Below are positions 12,288 through 23,268 of a stretch of 31,913 nucleotides of DNA, piece by piece. Positions within the stretch are counted from its first letter, which is position 1. Each line of letters starts with the position of its first letter. A model generated the notes under the pieces. That model saw only the letters and a program-made list of their open reading frames with translations. It was not told where the DNA came from and ran no database searches. The stretch covers positions 52,561 through 84,473 of the forward strand of contig JBNGIO010006379.1 of the NCBI GenBank assembly GCA_049999805.1. The letters are read 5' to 3'. A program made the translations under genes and the position numbers. Source of the DNA: Folioceros fuciformis (Eukaryota > Anthocerotophyta > Anthocerotopsida > Anthocerotales).

Positions 12288-13864
12288 CCTCCCCCCAAGC
12301 GCTAGAGCTCAAATCATCCCCTTGAGTAGAATTTGGAGAAAATATGTCACTCGAGGAAGGTACTTTCACAATTACAGGAGAGGTTAAGAGCGGCTGCTCA
12401 TTAAATATGACGTCATGAGCAAAGACGAGACGTTGAGAGCCCTTCAAGTAAATACGGTATGCCTTCACGGTCTCTCCATATCCGAGTAAGATACCTTCCT
12501 GAGACTTGGAATCCAATTTCTTGCGAAGGGCCTTGGGAACATGGACATAGGCCTCACATCCAAAAATACACAGATGACTAAGGTTAGGCTTACGGTGGCT
12601 CCAAGCTTCATACGGGGTCAGCCCCTCAACTGCCTTCGTAGGTAGTCGATTCAGAAGGTAGTTTGTTGTGTTAAGAGCTTCAGCCCAAAAATGATTTGAG
12701 AGGGATGAATGCTTCAACATGGACCTACCCATCTCAACTTGAGTCCTATGGCGCCTTTCAGCGACTTCATTTTGCTCGGGTATATGGGGAACAGTGGTCT
12801 GTCTAATAATACCATGTGATAGACAATGGTGTTTAAAAGCAGCATTGTTAAACTCCCCACCACCATCACTGCTAAGGATCTTGACCTTTCTATTGGACTG
12901 AGTTTCTACTTCTGATTGCCAAGAGCAGAAAGTAGAAAATGTGTCTGACTTGGTGGACAGATAATACACCCATCCATAACGGGTGTGGTCATCAGTAAAG
13001 GTAACTTGATAGAGCGAACCCTGCAAGGAAGGGGTCTGCATGGGGCCTAGAAGATCTGTATGAATTAGGACTAGGGGTTCAGGGCTTCTATGGGAACCAA
13101 TAGGGAACTTCTTCCTCTGTTGTTTGCCCAAGGCGCAGCTTGGGCAAATTATAAGGTATGCAATAGACTTCAACGGGAAACCTACCACGTAGTCATGTTG
13201 CAGTAAAGCTCTCATCCTTTGTGCACTGGCATGCCCTAACCTGAAGTGCCACATGCCACATGTTGCTAGATGGTGAGGACACAGAAGAGCTAAATGAGGT
13301 ATTAGGGTGAGTCAAACTACCCACCTCTGGTTGTTGAAGGACATCTCGCTCATGAAAAATGGGACTCGTGCCTAAAACGAACAGCCTGCCGAATCTGTGG
13401 CATGTAGCCATAAGTTGGCGAGATTGATCAAACAGAGTGCACTTGTTAGGAGCAAACACGAAGGTAAAACTGGCCTCAAGTGCTTGCCCAACAGAGACGA
13501 GATTCTTACTCAAATGAGGAACGAACAATACATCATGAAGCTCTCTTACCTGTGCATCGGGTAAGGTAATAGCAACAGCACCAGTGCCTCGGATTGCACG
13601 CCGGGAATCATCACCAAGATACACATAACTCTCAACAGTGTTAGGGTGAAAAGAGACAAACCACTCTCTGTGCCCAGTCATGTGCTGGGTCGCTCCAGAA
13701 TCAATGAACCAGGTGTAAGAATCCAAGGTGATGTTCAAGCAGACAACGAAGAGGCAGGCACCGTGGGTGGCGCTACTAGAAGATTGATTCTTCATGTCTG
13801 CAAGCCTCTTGCGACAATCGCGTATGTGGTGACCAGGCAACTTGCAATAGAAGCAAGTCCCTAG
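12260..13864 (-). pseudogene. copia zinc knuckle, protease and integrase, frameshifted
   Basis: Reading leftward: a CCHC knuckle CFYCKLPGHHIRDC near 13860-13815; the protease motif WFIDSGATQHMT; a GAG-pre-integrase stretch LGHASAQRM with CPSCALGKQ; and the integrase core with D in IHTDLLGP, D in SSDGGGEF and E in PEQNEVAERRHRT. The C-terminal GYGETVKAYRIY motif follows. A 7-bp tandem duplication GCCACAT (13248-13261) shifts the frame between protease and integrase, another shift lies near 12260 before RT, and a stop plus frame change at 13861 separates the knuckle from gag. The visible integrase DDE residues are intact. Confidence 0.9.
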
Positions 13865-14619
13865 TTTATGCTTTTCATTAGGGCTTTGAGGAGGGGGTGT
13901 GCCCCTGCTGGGAAAGCCACGCGAAGGACATCCTCTAAAGGGGATAGATCTTCCAGAGTGCTAGTACTATAGAAAGCAATGCCCTTAGACATGGAGGGAT
14001 TGCCTCCTTTACGGCGCTGCTCCTCTTGCTTTGACAGCGCAATTGTCTCATCCAAGGGCCTGGGGTTGGCAGTCTGTGTCATGACTAAAGCAAACCACGA
14101 GGGTGGCATGGATTGGAGCATCTGCACTGAGGCATCATGGTCAGACACAGTGGTGCCTGTGAGTTCCACCACATCCTTGAGGTTCATAAAGATGTTTATG
14201 AAGTGCTCAACGGATTCAGACTCCGCCATTCTTAGATTGTAGAACTTTCTTGTCAAGTAGCCCTTGTTGATAGCGTTGTCAAACACGTACTTGCTCTTCA
14301 GGCAGTCCCAAACCTCCTTGGAAGTCAATAGGTGCCTCACAAGGTTCATCTATGCGTCTCTCATGTAGAGCATCAGATTTGCATGAGCTTTTCTGTCCTT
14401 AAGGTCCCAGTCTAATTTACTGCCGGGTCCATTCGCAGGTGTGTGGTGTATCGTTCCACCTGGGGTTGCAGGTGGAGTGAGAGGGCGCTTCTCACTCCCG
14501 CCAACGACACTAAAGAGGTCTTCTCGCAGGAGAAACACCTCGATCTTCCTGCTCCAAGGGGGGTAGTTGGACCCATCGAAGAAATTCACCAATTTGCTAA
14601 CGGAATCGGAGGACCCCAT
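13861..14619 (-). pseudogene. copia gag, interrupted by one stop codon
   Basis: Gag builds the particle that packages element RNA. From 14619 it reads MGSSDSVSKLVNFFDGSNYPPW (start of the gag domain), KIEVFLLREDLFSVV, then a single in-frame TAG at about 14350, and continues in the same frame with VWDCLKSKYVFDNAINK, KFYNLRMAESESVEHFINIF and LLQSMPPSW-like MLQSMPPSW, the UBN2/gag domain. The start lies about 190 bp inside the PBS, which is normal for Copia. Confidence 0.88.
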
Positions 14620-14810
14620 CGCATAGAAGTCTGCCTGATTACGGGAAGCAAACGTACAAGTGATAACAGGTATAGGTCCAAGGGTTTAGCCTCTTGGGTG
14701 CAACACATTGAAAATTGTCATTTATTGTTTTGTTGAGCAACTCATCCTTTGTACAAAGTTGTCTCAAGTAGCAGTGCATTCTACGCCCAGCTATAGGATC
14801 AATGGTACTA

Positions 14811-14821
14811 CTCTGATACCA
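14811..14821 (-). other. primer binding site for initiator tRNA-Met
   Basis: On the minus strand TGGTATCAGAG directly follows the 5' LTR. This matches the complement of the 3' end of plant initiator tRNA-Met, the usual Copia primer. Confidence 0.9.
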
Positions 14822-15021
14822 CATAAAAAGTATGCAGGGTCATGAGAATCATCAGAACAGGTAATTACACTCGGTAGTGTTTTCGCTTGAAAGAGTGTCT
14901 CAGCCCTTAGGCTGTTGGTGTGCAAGCTTGTGCCTGTTCGAGTTCAAGAGACACGACTCTTTAGCCAAGTGTGTTGGTCTAACCGAATGCCTAACAGGTG
15001 ATGTATGTCAGAATTCCTATA
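14822..15021 (-). repeat. 5' LTR of the copia element
   Basis: Upstream copy of the 200-bp LTR, about 97% identical to 10017-10216. Its internal end reads CTTTTTATG where the other copy has CTTTTTATA, the only change at a terminus. Element transcription would start in it and run leftward. Confidence 0.93.
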
Positions 15022-15092
15022 GATGTCTTTATCGGCGTCCTTATCGGCGTAGGCGAGGTGCATGGATTCCATAGCCGAGAGCTCGCCACCGT
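15022..15092 (-). pseudogene. GH30 glycosidase, upstream coding piece
   Basis: Reading leftward, 71 bases encode GGELSAMESMHLAYADKDADKDI, which corresponds to the conserved GH30 segment immediately before the nucleophile strand (family pattern like H.AYPDKDIYFTEC). It runs directly into the copia target duplication and resumes at 10016. A splice acceptor TAAG lies at 15093-15096. With it the exon would begin with the last two bases of a Tyr codon, giving YGGE. An in-frame stop (TAA) immediately upstream supports an exon boundary there. No earlier GH30 exon is recognisable in the window, so the 5' end is lost or far away. ADKDADKD looks like a 12-bp internal duplication. Confidence 0.75.
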
Positions 15093-15339
15093 CTTAGCGT
15101 CTAAATGATTACAAAGGAGGGGATACCATTTCTAGTAATATTTTCAAAAATATAGATCAATTAAGTAGAACATGTCATCATACATCAATTACATAGAACA
15201 AGCCACTCTACATCAACTACAGAGAGTAAGTCACTATCATTTCACTATGGAAACCCTACATCCCTACATTGTATGGCCTCTTCTACATGTATTCACTAAG
15301 AAGTCTGGCATAGTATTCACCAAGTTGGCGAATATTATT
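15093..15339. other. AT-rich stretch, nothing recognised
   Basis: AT-rich sequence between the GH30 fragment and the inverted duplication. Short imperfect repeats occur (TACATCAATTACATAGA and TACATCAACTACAGAGA near 15181-15228). I see no gene. If GH30 is spliced here, this would be part of its upstream intron. Confidence 0.4.
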
Positions 15340-15643
15340 ATGCACTTCCCTTTCAATAACTATAGTGTTTATCTCAATGCTTCGAAGTAGGTCCATGAAA
15401 AACCAACCACCTTTATGCCCTCATTATTGATTTTCGATATTTCTCCTAACTATCTTCTATTCATCACTCTTAAAAAAAAGTGTGAAAAGAAAGACCTTTT
15501 CATTCTCATCCTAATGTAGTGCTCATGATAACTCCCCATTTCGTAAACCCATCCCTCATCATCTTGCAACTAGCCAGGCAAATATTATTAATGAGCTATA
15601 TAGATTTAGTTTTCTATTTATATATTTTTGTAGATTAAAAAAC

Positions 15644-16072
15644 CTAATTACTTATGACAATTTCCAATAGATCCGCCACGTTAGATGTAGGCTCATTAGG
15701 TGTAGGCTCACATTCACCACGTAAACAAATAGGCTGTCTATCAAGGGGACAATTCATTGCAGTGTGAAACCATTGATCAATACATTGGTAATGAAAGGAA
15801 TGAGAACAATGTGGCAAAACCCTAACTTCTTCTCTTTCTTCCAAGGGAAAGAGACATATTGAACATTCTTCTTCATTGTCTTCTACCTTCTTATACAAGG
15901 TTCTTGGAATTTTTTCCTCCAATAAGGTAATGCCGAACTTTGGCTGTTCTTTATTTCGTGGCCTCAAATATGATTCGATAAAAAATATCAATTGAACAAA
16001 ACTCCATCCACATACTAGAAACAACAGAAAGCAACCAAATGTCAAAGAAATAACAAATATGATATTGAACAT
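15644..16072 (-). CDS. membrane-anchored RING-H2 finger protein (ATL-like), left copy
   Basis: A probable E3 ubiquitin ligase of the ATL type: one N-terminal membrane segment with a cytosolic RING finger. The 142-residue single-exon protein has a hydrophobic segment at residues 3-33, a basic linker, a conserved EKIPRTLYKKVE patch, and the RING at 70-111: C70, C73, C89, H91, H94, C97, C108 and Asp111 in CPLDR. The eighth zinc ligand, normally Cys, is Asp here, as in RBX1. The GLD motif typical of many ATLs is not seen. The tail ends NVADLLEIVISN, shared with the right copy. Shadowing by indels is all in threes, so the frame has been kept. A TATATAAG box lies about 286 bp upstream. It reads away from its sister at 23269. 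Confidence 0.85.
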   Translation of the reverse strand: MFNIIFVISLTFGCFLLFLVCGWSFVQLIFFIESYLRPRNKEQPKFGITLLEEKIPRTLYKKVEDNEEECSICLFPLEEREEVRVLPHCSHSFHYQCIDQWFHTAMNCPLDRQPICLRGECEPTPNEPTSNVADLLEIVISN

Positions 16073-16357
16073 CTTTGAAATGGAAGTTGTGTTGCAATGG
16101 CTTCCTTTGGATTTTTAACTAAATTGCCAATATGCATACACTATCAATGCCTTTCAACTATATATATTGTGCATCAAGCCAATATACTTCATAATAGATG
16201 CTTGTGTGCAAGAAACTATCACACCAGTCTCACGTACTTAACTTTACTCTTCACAAGCTCTCGTAGATTAGCTAAGCTCTTCGTAGCTTTCTAGTAAAAG
16301 GTTTACAATTAAGTCTATGAAACAAGGAATGATGATGCTTTATGTTTTGCTTTAGCC

Positions 16358-16365
16358 CTTATATA
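16358..16365 (-). promoter_or_regulatory. TATA box of the left RING gene
   Basis: TATATAAG on the minus strand, about 286 bp before the ATG. The same motif, in the same surrounding sequence, is present at 22913-22920 before the sister gene, so it has been retained in both arms. Confidence 0.6.
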
Positions 16366-17479
16366 CCTTAACTAGGTTGACCTCAACTAAGCAGTTACTA
16401 ATACTAACATTGGGTACTAATCATTTCTAAATGCGTACTTCTCACCTCTAAATGTTCTTTAAAGAATCGCAATGCTTGTAGCAACTCCATCCTTCAATAT
16501 AGTAGCTACTTTATTAAAATAAATTCATTTTGCACACATCTTGTATTTTTTACCATATTTATTTACTATTACTAAAATAATGTATAAAATAATATCATTC
16601 GTATTAAAGAATCAAAGACTATAGACTAAGGATTATGGTTCTACTAAACACTTTTTGTTGGTATTTTTTTCTAGTTTTAGCACCTCATACTTGAAATCCA
16701 CCTCCCCATAATAAGCAACCTAAAATGAGTTATTTCGTTCATAGGCATGCTAGTAAGTAAGTAAGCAAGTAGTAGAAATAGGAGTATTATTATTTTTAAA
16801 TTACTTGAACTACTATAATATCCCCGGTTTATTGATTTAAACATACTTTGGTAATCACTTTAGTAGAAAGCGAATGAGACACACCTATTTTGTCTTCTCT
16901 AGATTCAAAAGAATTCTGATTAATTTATTCCCACTTAAATTAAATTGAAATTTTTATAGGTAAGTAGTGAAGAAATAAGTGAATCTATATGTTTACTATA
17001 TCCATTTTTTGAAAAACATGTCGAGGTGTTATGTCCACGTATAGAGAGTCCCTTTATCTAGCAATGTGACAAATTCACAACTAGTGGTTAGGTCTTTGAA
17101 CCATGTGTCCTAGTGGTGGGTGGTGTGATAGAAGATGTTAAGAGGACCTAGAGGATAAGAGGGTAAGTCCAAGGTCCCTAGTGTCCAAGCTACTGATGGG
17201 ACCCTCTGCTGTTATCATACAACTGCTAATGTTCAAGATCATGTTGCAAGTGCTTGTTAATTGCCGTGTTTACAATTGTGGTGTTTCCCACAAGCATCCA
17301 CTTGTTCTTGGCAATTTTAATTTGCAATTAGCACCTTTGTTGATTGTGTTATGTTCATGCCTAAAGACCAATTCTCCAAGCAACTATCGCTATTGCTCGG
17401 AACCATGTTATGTGCTTGTGCTTTTTAATTTTCGCTACCGTTGCTCTACAAGTGTTGGAGCTGTAGATTTCTTACTATT

Positions 17480-19090
17480 GTTGCCTATTGCTCAGGACTA
17501 TGCTTGTTACTGTAACAAGCATAGTGTGCTCTCGATGCTTGTTTATTTTTGAAAGGTAGTTCCTTTTGTTTGGATAAGATACAAGAGTGACAAACAGGAA
17601 GGTGTTTGAAAAAAGTAGGAGGTTCTCTCTAAAACAATCAACAGAGACTATTAGATTAAGCTTGTCTTTATTCACATGTCCTAACCTAGCATGCAAGAGA
17701 GGTGCCTCTAAGATTGAGCACAAGACAAAGGCAATGTTAGAATGTGAATCTATATTTAATTGATAAAGATCATTAACAAGCTATCCTTTTGTTATACATT
17801 GTCCAGGATTAGCCAAGACATACATGCGGCAACAACCAAGTTCAAACATGAATCCATGCGTATCTACCATTTTGAGTAGCTGCCTAGACTAAAAAAAGGT
17901 TTTTGGACATTGCAGGAACAAAGGAGACATCCTCAAGTAGAATATTAGTGCCGTCTGCTAAGGTAATAAACATTGAACTAGAATCCTTGACTTCCACTTA
18001 TCCCTCACCTAGACTAGATGTGTTGTGAATGCGGTGAGTATATTATGATTTTTATATAGTATCATGAGATATTGCTCCTTAATCTATAGACTAGGAGGAA
18101 GATGTCTCCTTGGTTAAAGATAAGCATACTATCAAGACGGTGGTGCTGCTTTTGCGAAACGAAGATCAGACAGCCTTGTTCTTTGCAACAACATGGGCAT
18201 TTGTTCTCAGTTCACGTTTTGGTTGTCTAATATTCCTTTTTCAACAATGTCTTTGCTAAAGGCCTCAGAATTGGCACCAATTGCAAGTTCCCTACCATTA
18301 AATGAAGGGGCTAGAAGAAGACTAAGCAAATGCTCAAAGAGAAGGTTGTTCTTTTTCTCTTTCCCCTTTCTTTTAGCAAACGGTTTGCTCTTAGTAGCAT
18401 ACAACGCTCTCTCTCTTTTAGCTTATCTGTAGTGAGATTTCTTTTCTTGGACGAGTGCACCAACGAATTGATCTAGAGTAAGTGAAGCTGCTTAGCCAGC
18501 TCTCATTGAGACTGAAAGTATTTGTTTTGAATAGACACAAAGTTCTAATATGAAGGTGGAAAGGAACACAACATCTGAGCAACGCCATTGTCCTCAGAAA
18601 TAGTGCTTCCTAAGGAGGCCAAATGTGCCCTTAGAGTTTGAAAGGGATTTGCATGAGCACCTACTGCACCTCCTTCTCTCATCTTTAAGGTATGAAATTC
18701 ACTCTTAGCAAAGACCAAAGTCAGTAGATTTTGAGCATGATGTCTTTCAATTGTTTCCAAGTAGCTGTAGTAGTTTCATGATAGTCCACTTCATCAACAA
18801 TGGTTTCATCTAGACAAAAAAGTAGAATGGTGTAGGCAATTTTGTCGCCTCTATTCCACTTTTCTATCTATGGAGGTGTTGAAGTTTGAGGATTGGGTTT
18901 GTGTGTAGCGCCTTTAGAAAACTCATAGACATCTTAAGCATCTAGAAAGGCCTTCATGTGAGATCACCAACTCTCATAATGATTTGCTTTGTCGTCAAAG
19001 CAATCTTTCTTTCAAATCTTTGCTATAGGAATTATGGGTTGTGGTTGGGATTGCAACAAATCCAGCACCCAAGCCTGCTCTATATTTGGT
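17480..19090 (-). pseudogene. old Ty1-copia remnant (gag to pre-integrase)
   Basis: Minus-strand fragments in Copia order: IPIAKI near 19030, NHYESW and SHMKAFLDA (gag start), WNRGDKIAYTILLF and ETIVDEVDYHETTTATW at about 18770-18870, FHTLKMREGG and FQTLRAHLASLG to LCSFPPSY at 18545-18760, a protease trace SID*GAISHD near 18060-18100, and LLHARLGHVNKDKLNL at about 17690 (GAG-pre-integrase). Several stops interrupt every domain. It belongs to a different Copia family from 10017-15021. No LTR pair is visible and integrase, RT and RNase H are missing, so it is a truncated fossil inside the spacer of the inverted duplication. Confidence 0.8.
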
Positions 19091-19971
19091 GATAGAACTT
19101 GACCTTGCTCTTGACATAATGCCTGGTCCAACTATTAATGGTTGTATTGGTGCTATAAGAGCAAAGAGTAGTTGAAGGGCATTAACAAAATCAGTATCCA
19201 AGCAATTGTGCATAGCAAGGTACAATGAGAAGGGAGTATATCGCGCAGTAGCCACATAGCTGCATGCCCTACCTAGCCTGTCCAAGCTAAGTATCTAAGC
19301 ACAACCTACCTGCAATATCCTTGGCCTATGGCCCAGGATCAACAACCTAGCCACAAATTGTCCTTGGCCTATGACCAAGAGCAAGGCTACAAGAAGGGTT
19401 GAGTCTGCCTAAGAGAGGCATGCCTAGGGCCGCAAACACGTAAAATCAAGATGGAAAATTCTCCCAACATGCTGATGCAACAAACCACAAGAACCTCCAG
19501 GAGACAAAGACATAGTGAGGACGAAGTATGGCTATCTCTTAGAACAAGACAAACATCAACAATCCGAGATTCCATGACTGGGTAGCCCACATATATAGGC
19601 AAAATCCCCAAGAACTCTCCATAAAGTGCCTTCTGGCACCGATGGTATGTACTTTATAATACTAGTTCTCCTTGGCCTTTGGTCTATTACCAAATAATAA
19701 CCAACTAAACAGCCTACTTTGTCCTTTTCTTATCTTATCATTTTTATATTTGTTTTGGAATATCTCCACAATGCTCCTTACATGCATACAACACACATGG
19801 TTTACATCCTCTCTCTAGACATATCACATGCATCCACATGTCATCCTTCATCTTTACATGCACACATGCATACATGGCACACACCCAGGCATACATGTCA
19901 TGTGCAGGCCATCTATGGGCCATGTACAGGGCATCATCAAGCACTTTAACATTAGGGCTTATGCCTAGGAT
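19091..19971. other. spacer sequence, nothing recognised
   Basis: No gene is supported. Short reiterations of TCCTTGGCCTATG occur at about 19317-19373, and a CATACA/CACATG-rich stretch at 19780-19900. Some of this may be LTR or leader of the adjacent copia fossil, but I cannot find a second LTR copy. Confidence 0.35.
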
Positions 19972-20135
19972 GCTCCAGTATCCAGTCATAGAGTCTAAGG
20001 TGCTTTGTTCTTCATACAGCAATATCATGACCAGTACTAAGACCATCTGCAAAGCTCCAGTGTCTAGTCATAAAGTCTCAGGTGCTCTGTTCTTCATTTA
20101 GCAACATCATGATAAGTACTAAGACCATCCACAAT
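19972..20135. repeat. two-copy tandem duplication, 82-bp period
   Basis: The block beginning GCTCCAGTATCCAGTCATA at 19972 recurs as GCTCCAGTGTCTAGTCATA at 20054, with TTCTTCAT and AGTACTAAGACCATC shared at the same spacing. About ten substitutions separate the copies. It is non-coding as far as I can see. Confidence 0.85.
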
Positions 20136-20321
20136 GAAGAGTCGTTACCAGTGAGTAAGGAACATCCATTTGCTATACCTATTCAACTAAAATGCTCAAT
20201 TAGACCTCAGAAATATAACTCAATGTAACTACCCATGTTTCGAATGGGTAGATCTTGAAAGAAGTATTGAAGTCCTACTTCCAAATTATCTATGGTACCC
20301 TCGTTCAGTCTATCCCTCATT

Positions 20322-20664
20322 CACACCATTAACGTTCAAGCTCTTACTTAGACACTTCACATTCTACCAAGTTGAAAATGATATTCGCAGGGGAGAAGAT
20401 CTCTTTTGGCCCTAATGGGTTGTTCCTCCACCACTACCACTGTCCGTCTAACCCTCGTTCCGTCTAACCCTCGTTCAGTCTAACCCTTGTTCAGTCTAAC
20501 CCTTGTTCAGTCTAACCCTCATTCAGTTTAACCCTCGTTCAGTCTAACCCTCTTTCACACCAGTAACGTTCAAGCTCTTACTTAGACACTTCACATTCTA
20601 CCAATTTGAAAATGATATTCGCAAGAGAGAATACCTCTTTTGGCCCTAATGGGTTGTTCCTCCA
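20322..20664. repeat. 109-bp direct repeats flanking the minisatellite
   Basis: 20322-20430 and 20556-20664 are near-identical direct repeats. Both start CACACCA and contain AACGTTCAAGCTCTTACTTA and TTTGGCCCTAATGGGTTG, and both end TGTTCCTCCA. They bracket the 16-bp minisatellite. A weaker relative of the block (GTCCAAGCTCTTACGTAGA) appears near 21570. Confidence 0.88.
20446..20557 (+). repeat. 16-bp minisatellite, seven units
   Basis: Seven head-to-tail units of consensus GTCTAACCCTCGTTCA, with single-base variants (CTTG, CATT, TTTA). The reverse complement of the same unit forms the ten-unit array at 27359-27518. The core contains AGGGTTAG on the other strand, close to a telomere-like word. 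Confidence 0.92.
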
Positions 20665-22089
20665 ATTTCTGGGACTTTCCATCTCCTTTTCAATCATAGA
20701 AAATACACCAATTAATGAAGTCCAGGGTTATGTCACCATTCCATTTTTCTTGCTACCACCAAAACCCGAGTTCTCCACGCCGCCCTGGCACCCTCTATCG
20801 GGTTGTGTTTCCTGGTGCTTAGCGCTGCCGCTCGATTTATACCTCACACACTTCTTTCTTGCTCATTCCATCTGTTGTTCTTGGTGGGTATAAAATTTAT
20901 CCTAATAAAATCTTCTTAATTATGGAACTATGAAACCATCATGTAGTGGTGAACACAAGCCAGTCCTGGGCCCTAATCAACTTGCTTCTAGTACATCTAT
21001 GTCTGGCACAAAATGTTAACGTTCTCGCTCACAAACCAATACAAACATCACCATCTTACGACACAAGTCACTGCTTAGCTATTTCTGAAAAGTTGCTTCT
21101 CCTCACCTGCTGAAAATGCTTGGAGCCCATGTGAGGCAAATGGGTGATATTCTTTCTTTGAGTTCATTTGTAGAAATAGAATCTAACATATTGCAGCTAC
21201 TCAGGAATCTGCCAGCGGAGGGGAACGGGATTGCAGTCAAAGCGAATGTCCAGTGTAGCCATACCTCCAGCGAATGCTGAGGTCACTTGGCTTTGTTGGC
21301 AAAACTTACTGCCCTGGGCCGAGGTCTGGGATTGGCCGTTCGCATACAATCATGCACTCAATTCAGAAACACAAACTGTTGAGAGCCAATTCAAACCAGC
21401 TCCACAAGCAATGCAAACACTATTGAAAATGCATCAACCCATACTAGGCTGGCAGATGCTCGCCAATTCCTTCGAGTGAGTGATCCAATGATCGGATAGC
21501 CAAACCAGCGAGAAGACGGGTACACACTCCACTACAGTTCACCACAATACCGTTCACACTAGGGATGTCCAAGCTCTTACGTAGATTCTACAGTTCACTG
21601 ACGCAGGTTGGTTTGGCCTTCACATCAGGTTGTACACTCAATCCCTGAGCAAGCAAATACCTGTGCTTCGCCTGCTGTTTCCTTATCTTAGATGTGGCAC
21701 ACATTTTTCTGTCAGGGCATGTTTCATATGTCTCTGTCAGAGACCAAGTACTGCTCGATTTCTCTGGCCATAACTTCGGTCAGGAGAGTGTGTCCACTTG
21801 CTACTGGTCATTCTCGCTGGAAATCAACTGCAGCCAAGGATCGAGAGTGTCCAAGGTTAATCGCAGCCGCCGGCTAGCACATAGAGGAGGAAGCCTCCTT
21901 CTTTTCTTCTGAAGGGCAACCAAAGTCAACAGGAAACGTTAGTGACTAGACATGACAAACCTAGATCTGGAACATAGTAGTAACCCCAATCTAGAGTTGC
22001 CTCTCGCTGCAATCGCCCGAGTGAACAGCTTGACATCCTCATTCCACCTTTGTTGGTGTGGTGGCAAAACAATGGGCCTGAATCGGAAG
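20665..22089. other. inner spacer, no gene supported
   Basis: Open frames here are short and without motifs. The region near 21530-21600 repeats parts of the 109-bp block. Nothing else recognisable was found on either strand. Confidence 0.35.
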
Positions 22090-22912
22090 CACCAGCACCT
22101 GTGAGGTACCGAGCAGTAGCTGCAAGGCAGTGGTGGTAGGAAATCTATGGCTCTAGCACATGCATCCTCCTGAGCAACATGCAGCATCGGTAGCATCCAG
22201 GGTCCCGAGCAACAGCTAGAGTTGCTTGGAGAAGTGATGGTCAGGCAGGAACACCACACAATCGACAAAGGCGCCAATTGCAAATTCAAATAACCAAAAC
22301 AAGGGGATGCTTGTGGGAAACACCGTGATTGTAACACCACGGTTGACCAGCATTGCAAGACGATGCTAAGCATTAGCAATAGTATTGTAGAAGCGGAGGG
22401 GAAATCAGTAGCTTGTCTCATAAAAGGGGATATCATACTAGCACTAGTACAATAATAAGAATAACAATAATAGTAATACCACTACTACTATTTTTACTAT
22501 TAGTAGTAGTCTCGCAACGAATCAATATTTGGGATATGATAGCATGCCCATCACTAGAATAAGACATTATGGGGTCCTTGGATATCATGTATGAGGTGCT
22601 AAAACTAGAAAAAAGACACCACCAAAAAAGTGCTTAGTACATCCATAATCCTTGGTCTACAGTCTTTGATTTTTTAATAGTAATAACTTTATAGAATACT
22701 TTATTTCATTAAGAGCACATGAAATATGGTAAAAAGTAGAGGATTTATGGAAAAAGATTTTTTTTAAATAAAACACTATATTGAACCTTGGAATTGCTAC
22801 AAACATTAGGATTCTTTAAGGAACATTTAGTTATACAAAGTATGCATTTAGAGATGTTTAGAACTCAATTTTAACATTAATCACTGCTTAGTAAAAGTTC
22901 GACTAGTTGAGC

Positions 22913-22920
22913 TATATAAG
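22913..22920 (+). promoter_or_regulatory. TATA box of the right RING gene
   Basis: TATATAAG in the context GAGCTATATAAGAGC, about 350 bp before the ATG at 23269. The homologous box occurs before the left RING gene. Confidence 0.6.
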
Positions 22921-23268
22921 AGCTAGAGCAAAACATAAAGCATAAAGCATCATCATTCCTTGTTTGAGAAACTCAATTGTAAACCTTCTACTAGAAGAGC
23001 TGCCAAGAGCTTAGCTAATCTAAGAGAGCTGTAGAGAGTTAACTTAAGGTGTTGAAAGAGTGAAGTGCGTGACACTGGTGTGCTAGTTTCTTACACATAA
23101 GCATCTATTGTGCAATATGTTGGCTTCATGCACAAGATATATATACTAAAGAGGGCATTTGAACCGTATGTATGTTTGAATTCAAGCTCTAAATTCATAA
23201 ACTGTTAAGAATTTATTAATAAATCTCTTACAAAAGGAAGCCACTGCAAGAGAACTTCCATTTCGAAG

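Larger units (their letters stand above)
10017..15021 (-). mobile_element. Ty1-copia LTR retrotransposon, full-length but dead
   Basis: The 5,005-bp element reads leftward. It has two 200-bp LTRs (10017-10216 and 14822-15021) differing at about six positions (3%), and a 5-bp target duplication GATGT (10012-10016 and 15022-15026). There is a PBS complementary to initiator tRNA-Met touching the upstream LTR and a polypurine tract touching the downstream LTR. Domain order gag, protease, integrase, RT, RNase H defines Copia. The LTRs begin TATAG and end in TATA (TA..TA instead of TG..CA); only the internal edge of the 5' LTR has one change. Coding capacity is lost through several stops and frameshifts. 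The insertion sits in a GH30 coding exon, and LTR divergence indicates a moderately old event. Confidence 0.93.
15340..17500 (-). repeat. left arm of a large imperfect inverted duplication
   Basis: The reverse complement of this stretch matches 22090-23960: the RING gene, its 3' flank (GCAAGATGATGAGGGATGGG, then a TTGAAAGGG block), its 5' flank with a TATAAG box, and an inner block around 17230-17500 whose conserved string is TTTCCCACAAGCATCC. Identity looks like roughly 75-85% with many indels. The left arm has about 300 extra bases near 16740-17200. Edges are estimates by eye. Confidence 0.8.

Noticed and set aside
17181-17552. 123-residue open frame in the left arm
   Set aside because: Its counterpart in the right arm has diverged with stops and frame changes, and no domain is seen; it is more likely non-coding repeat.
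22440-22515. Trinucleotide-rich AAT/ACT stretch as a regulatory element
   Set aside because: Simple-sequence DNA with no sign of function.
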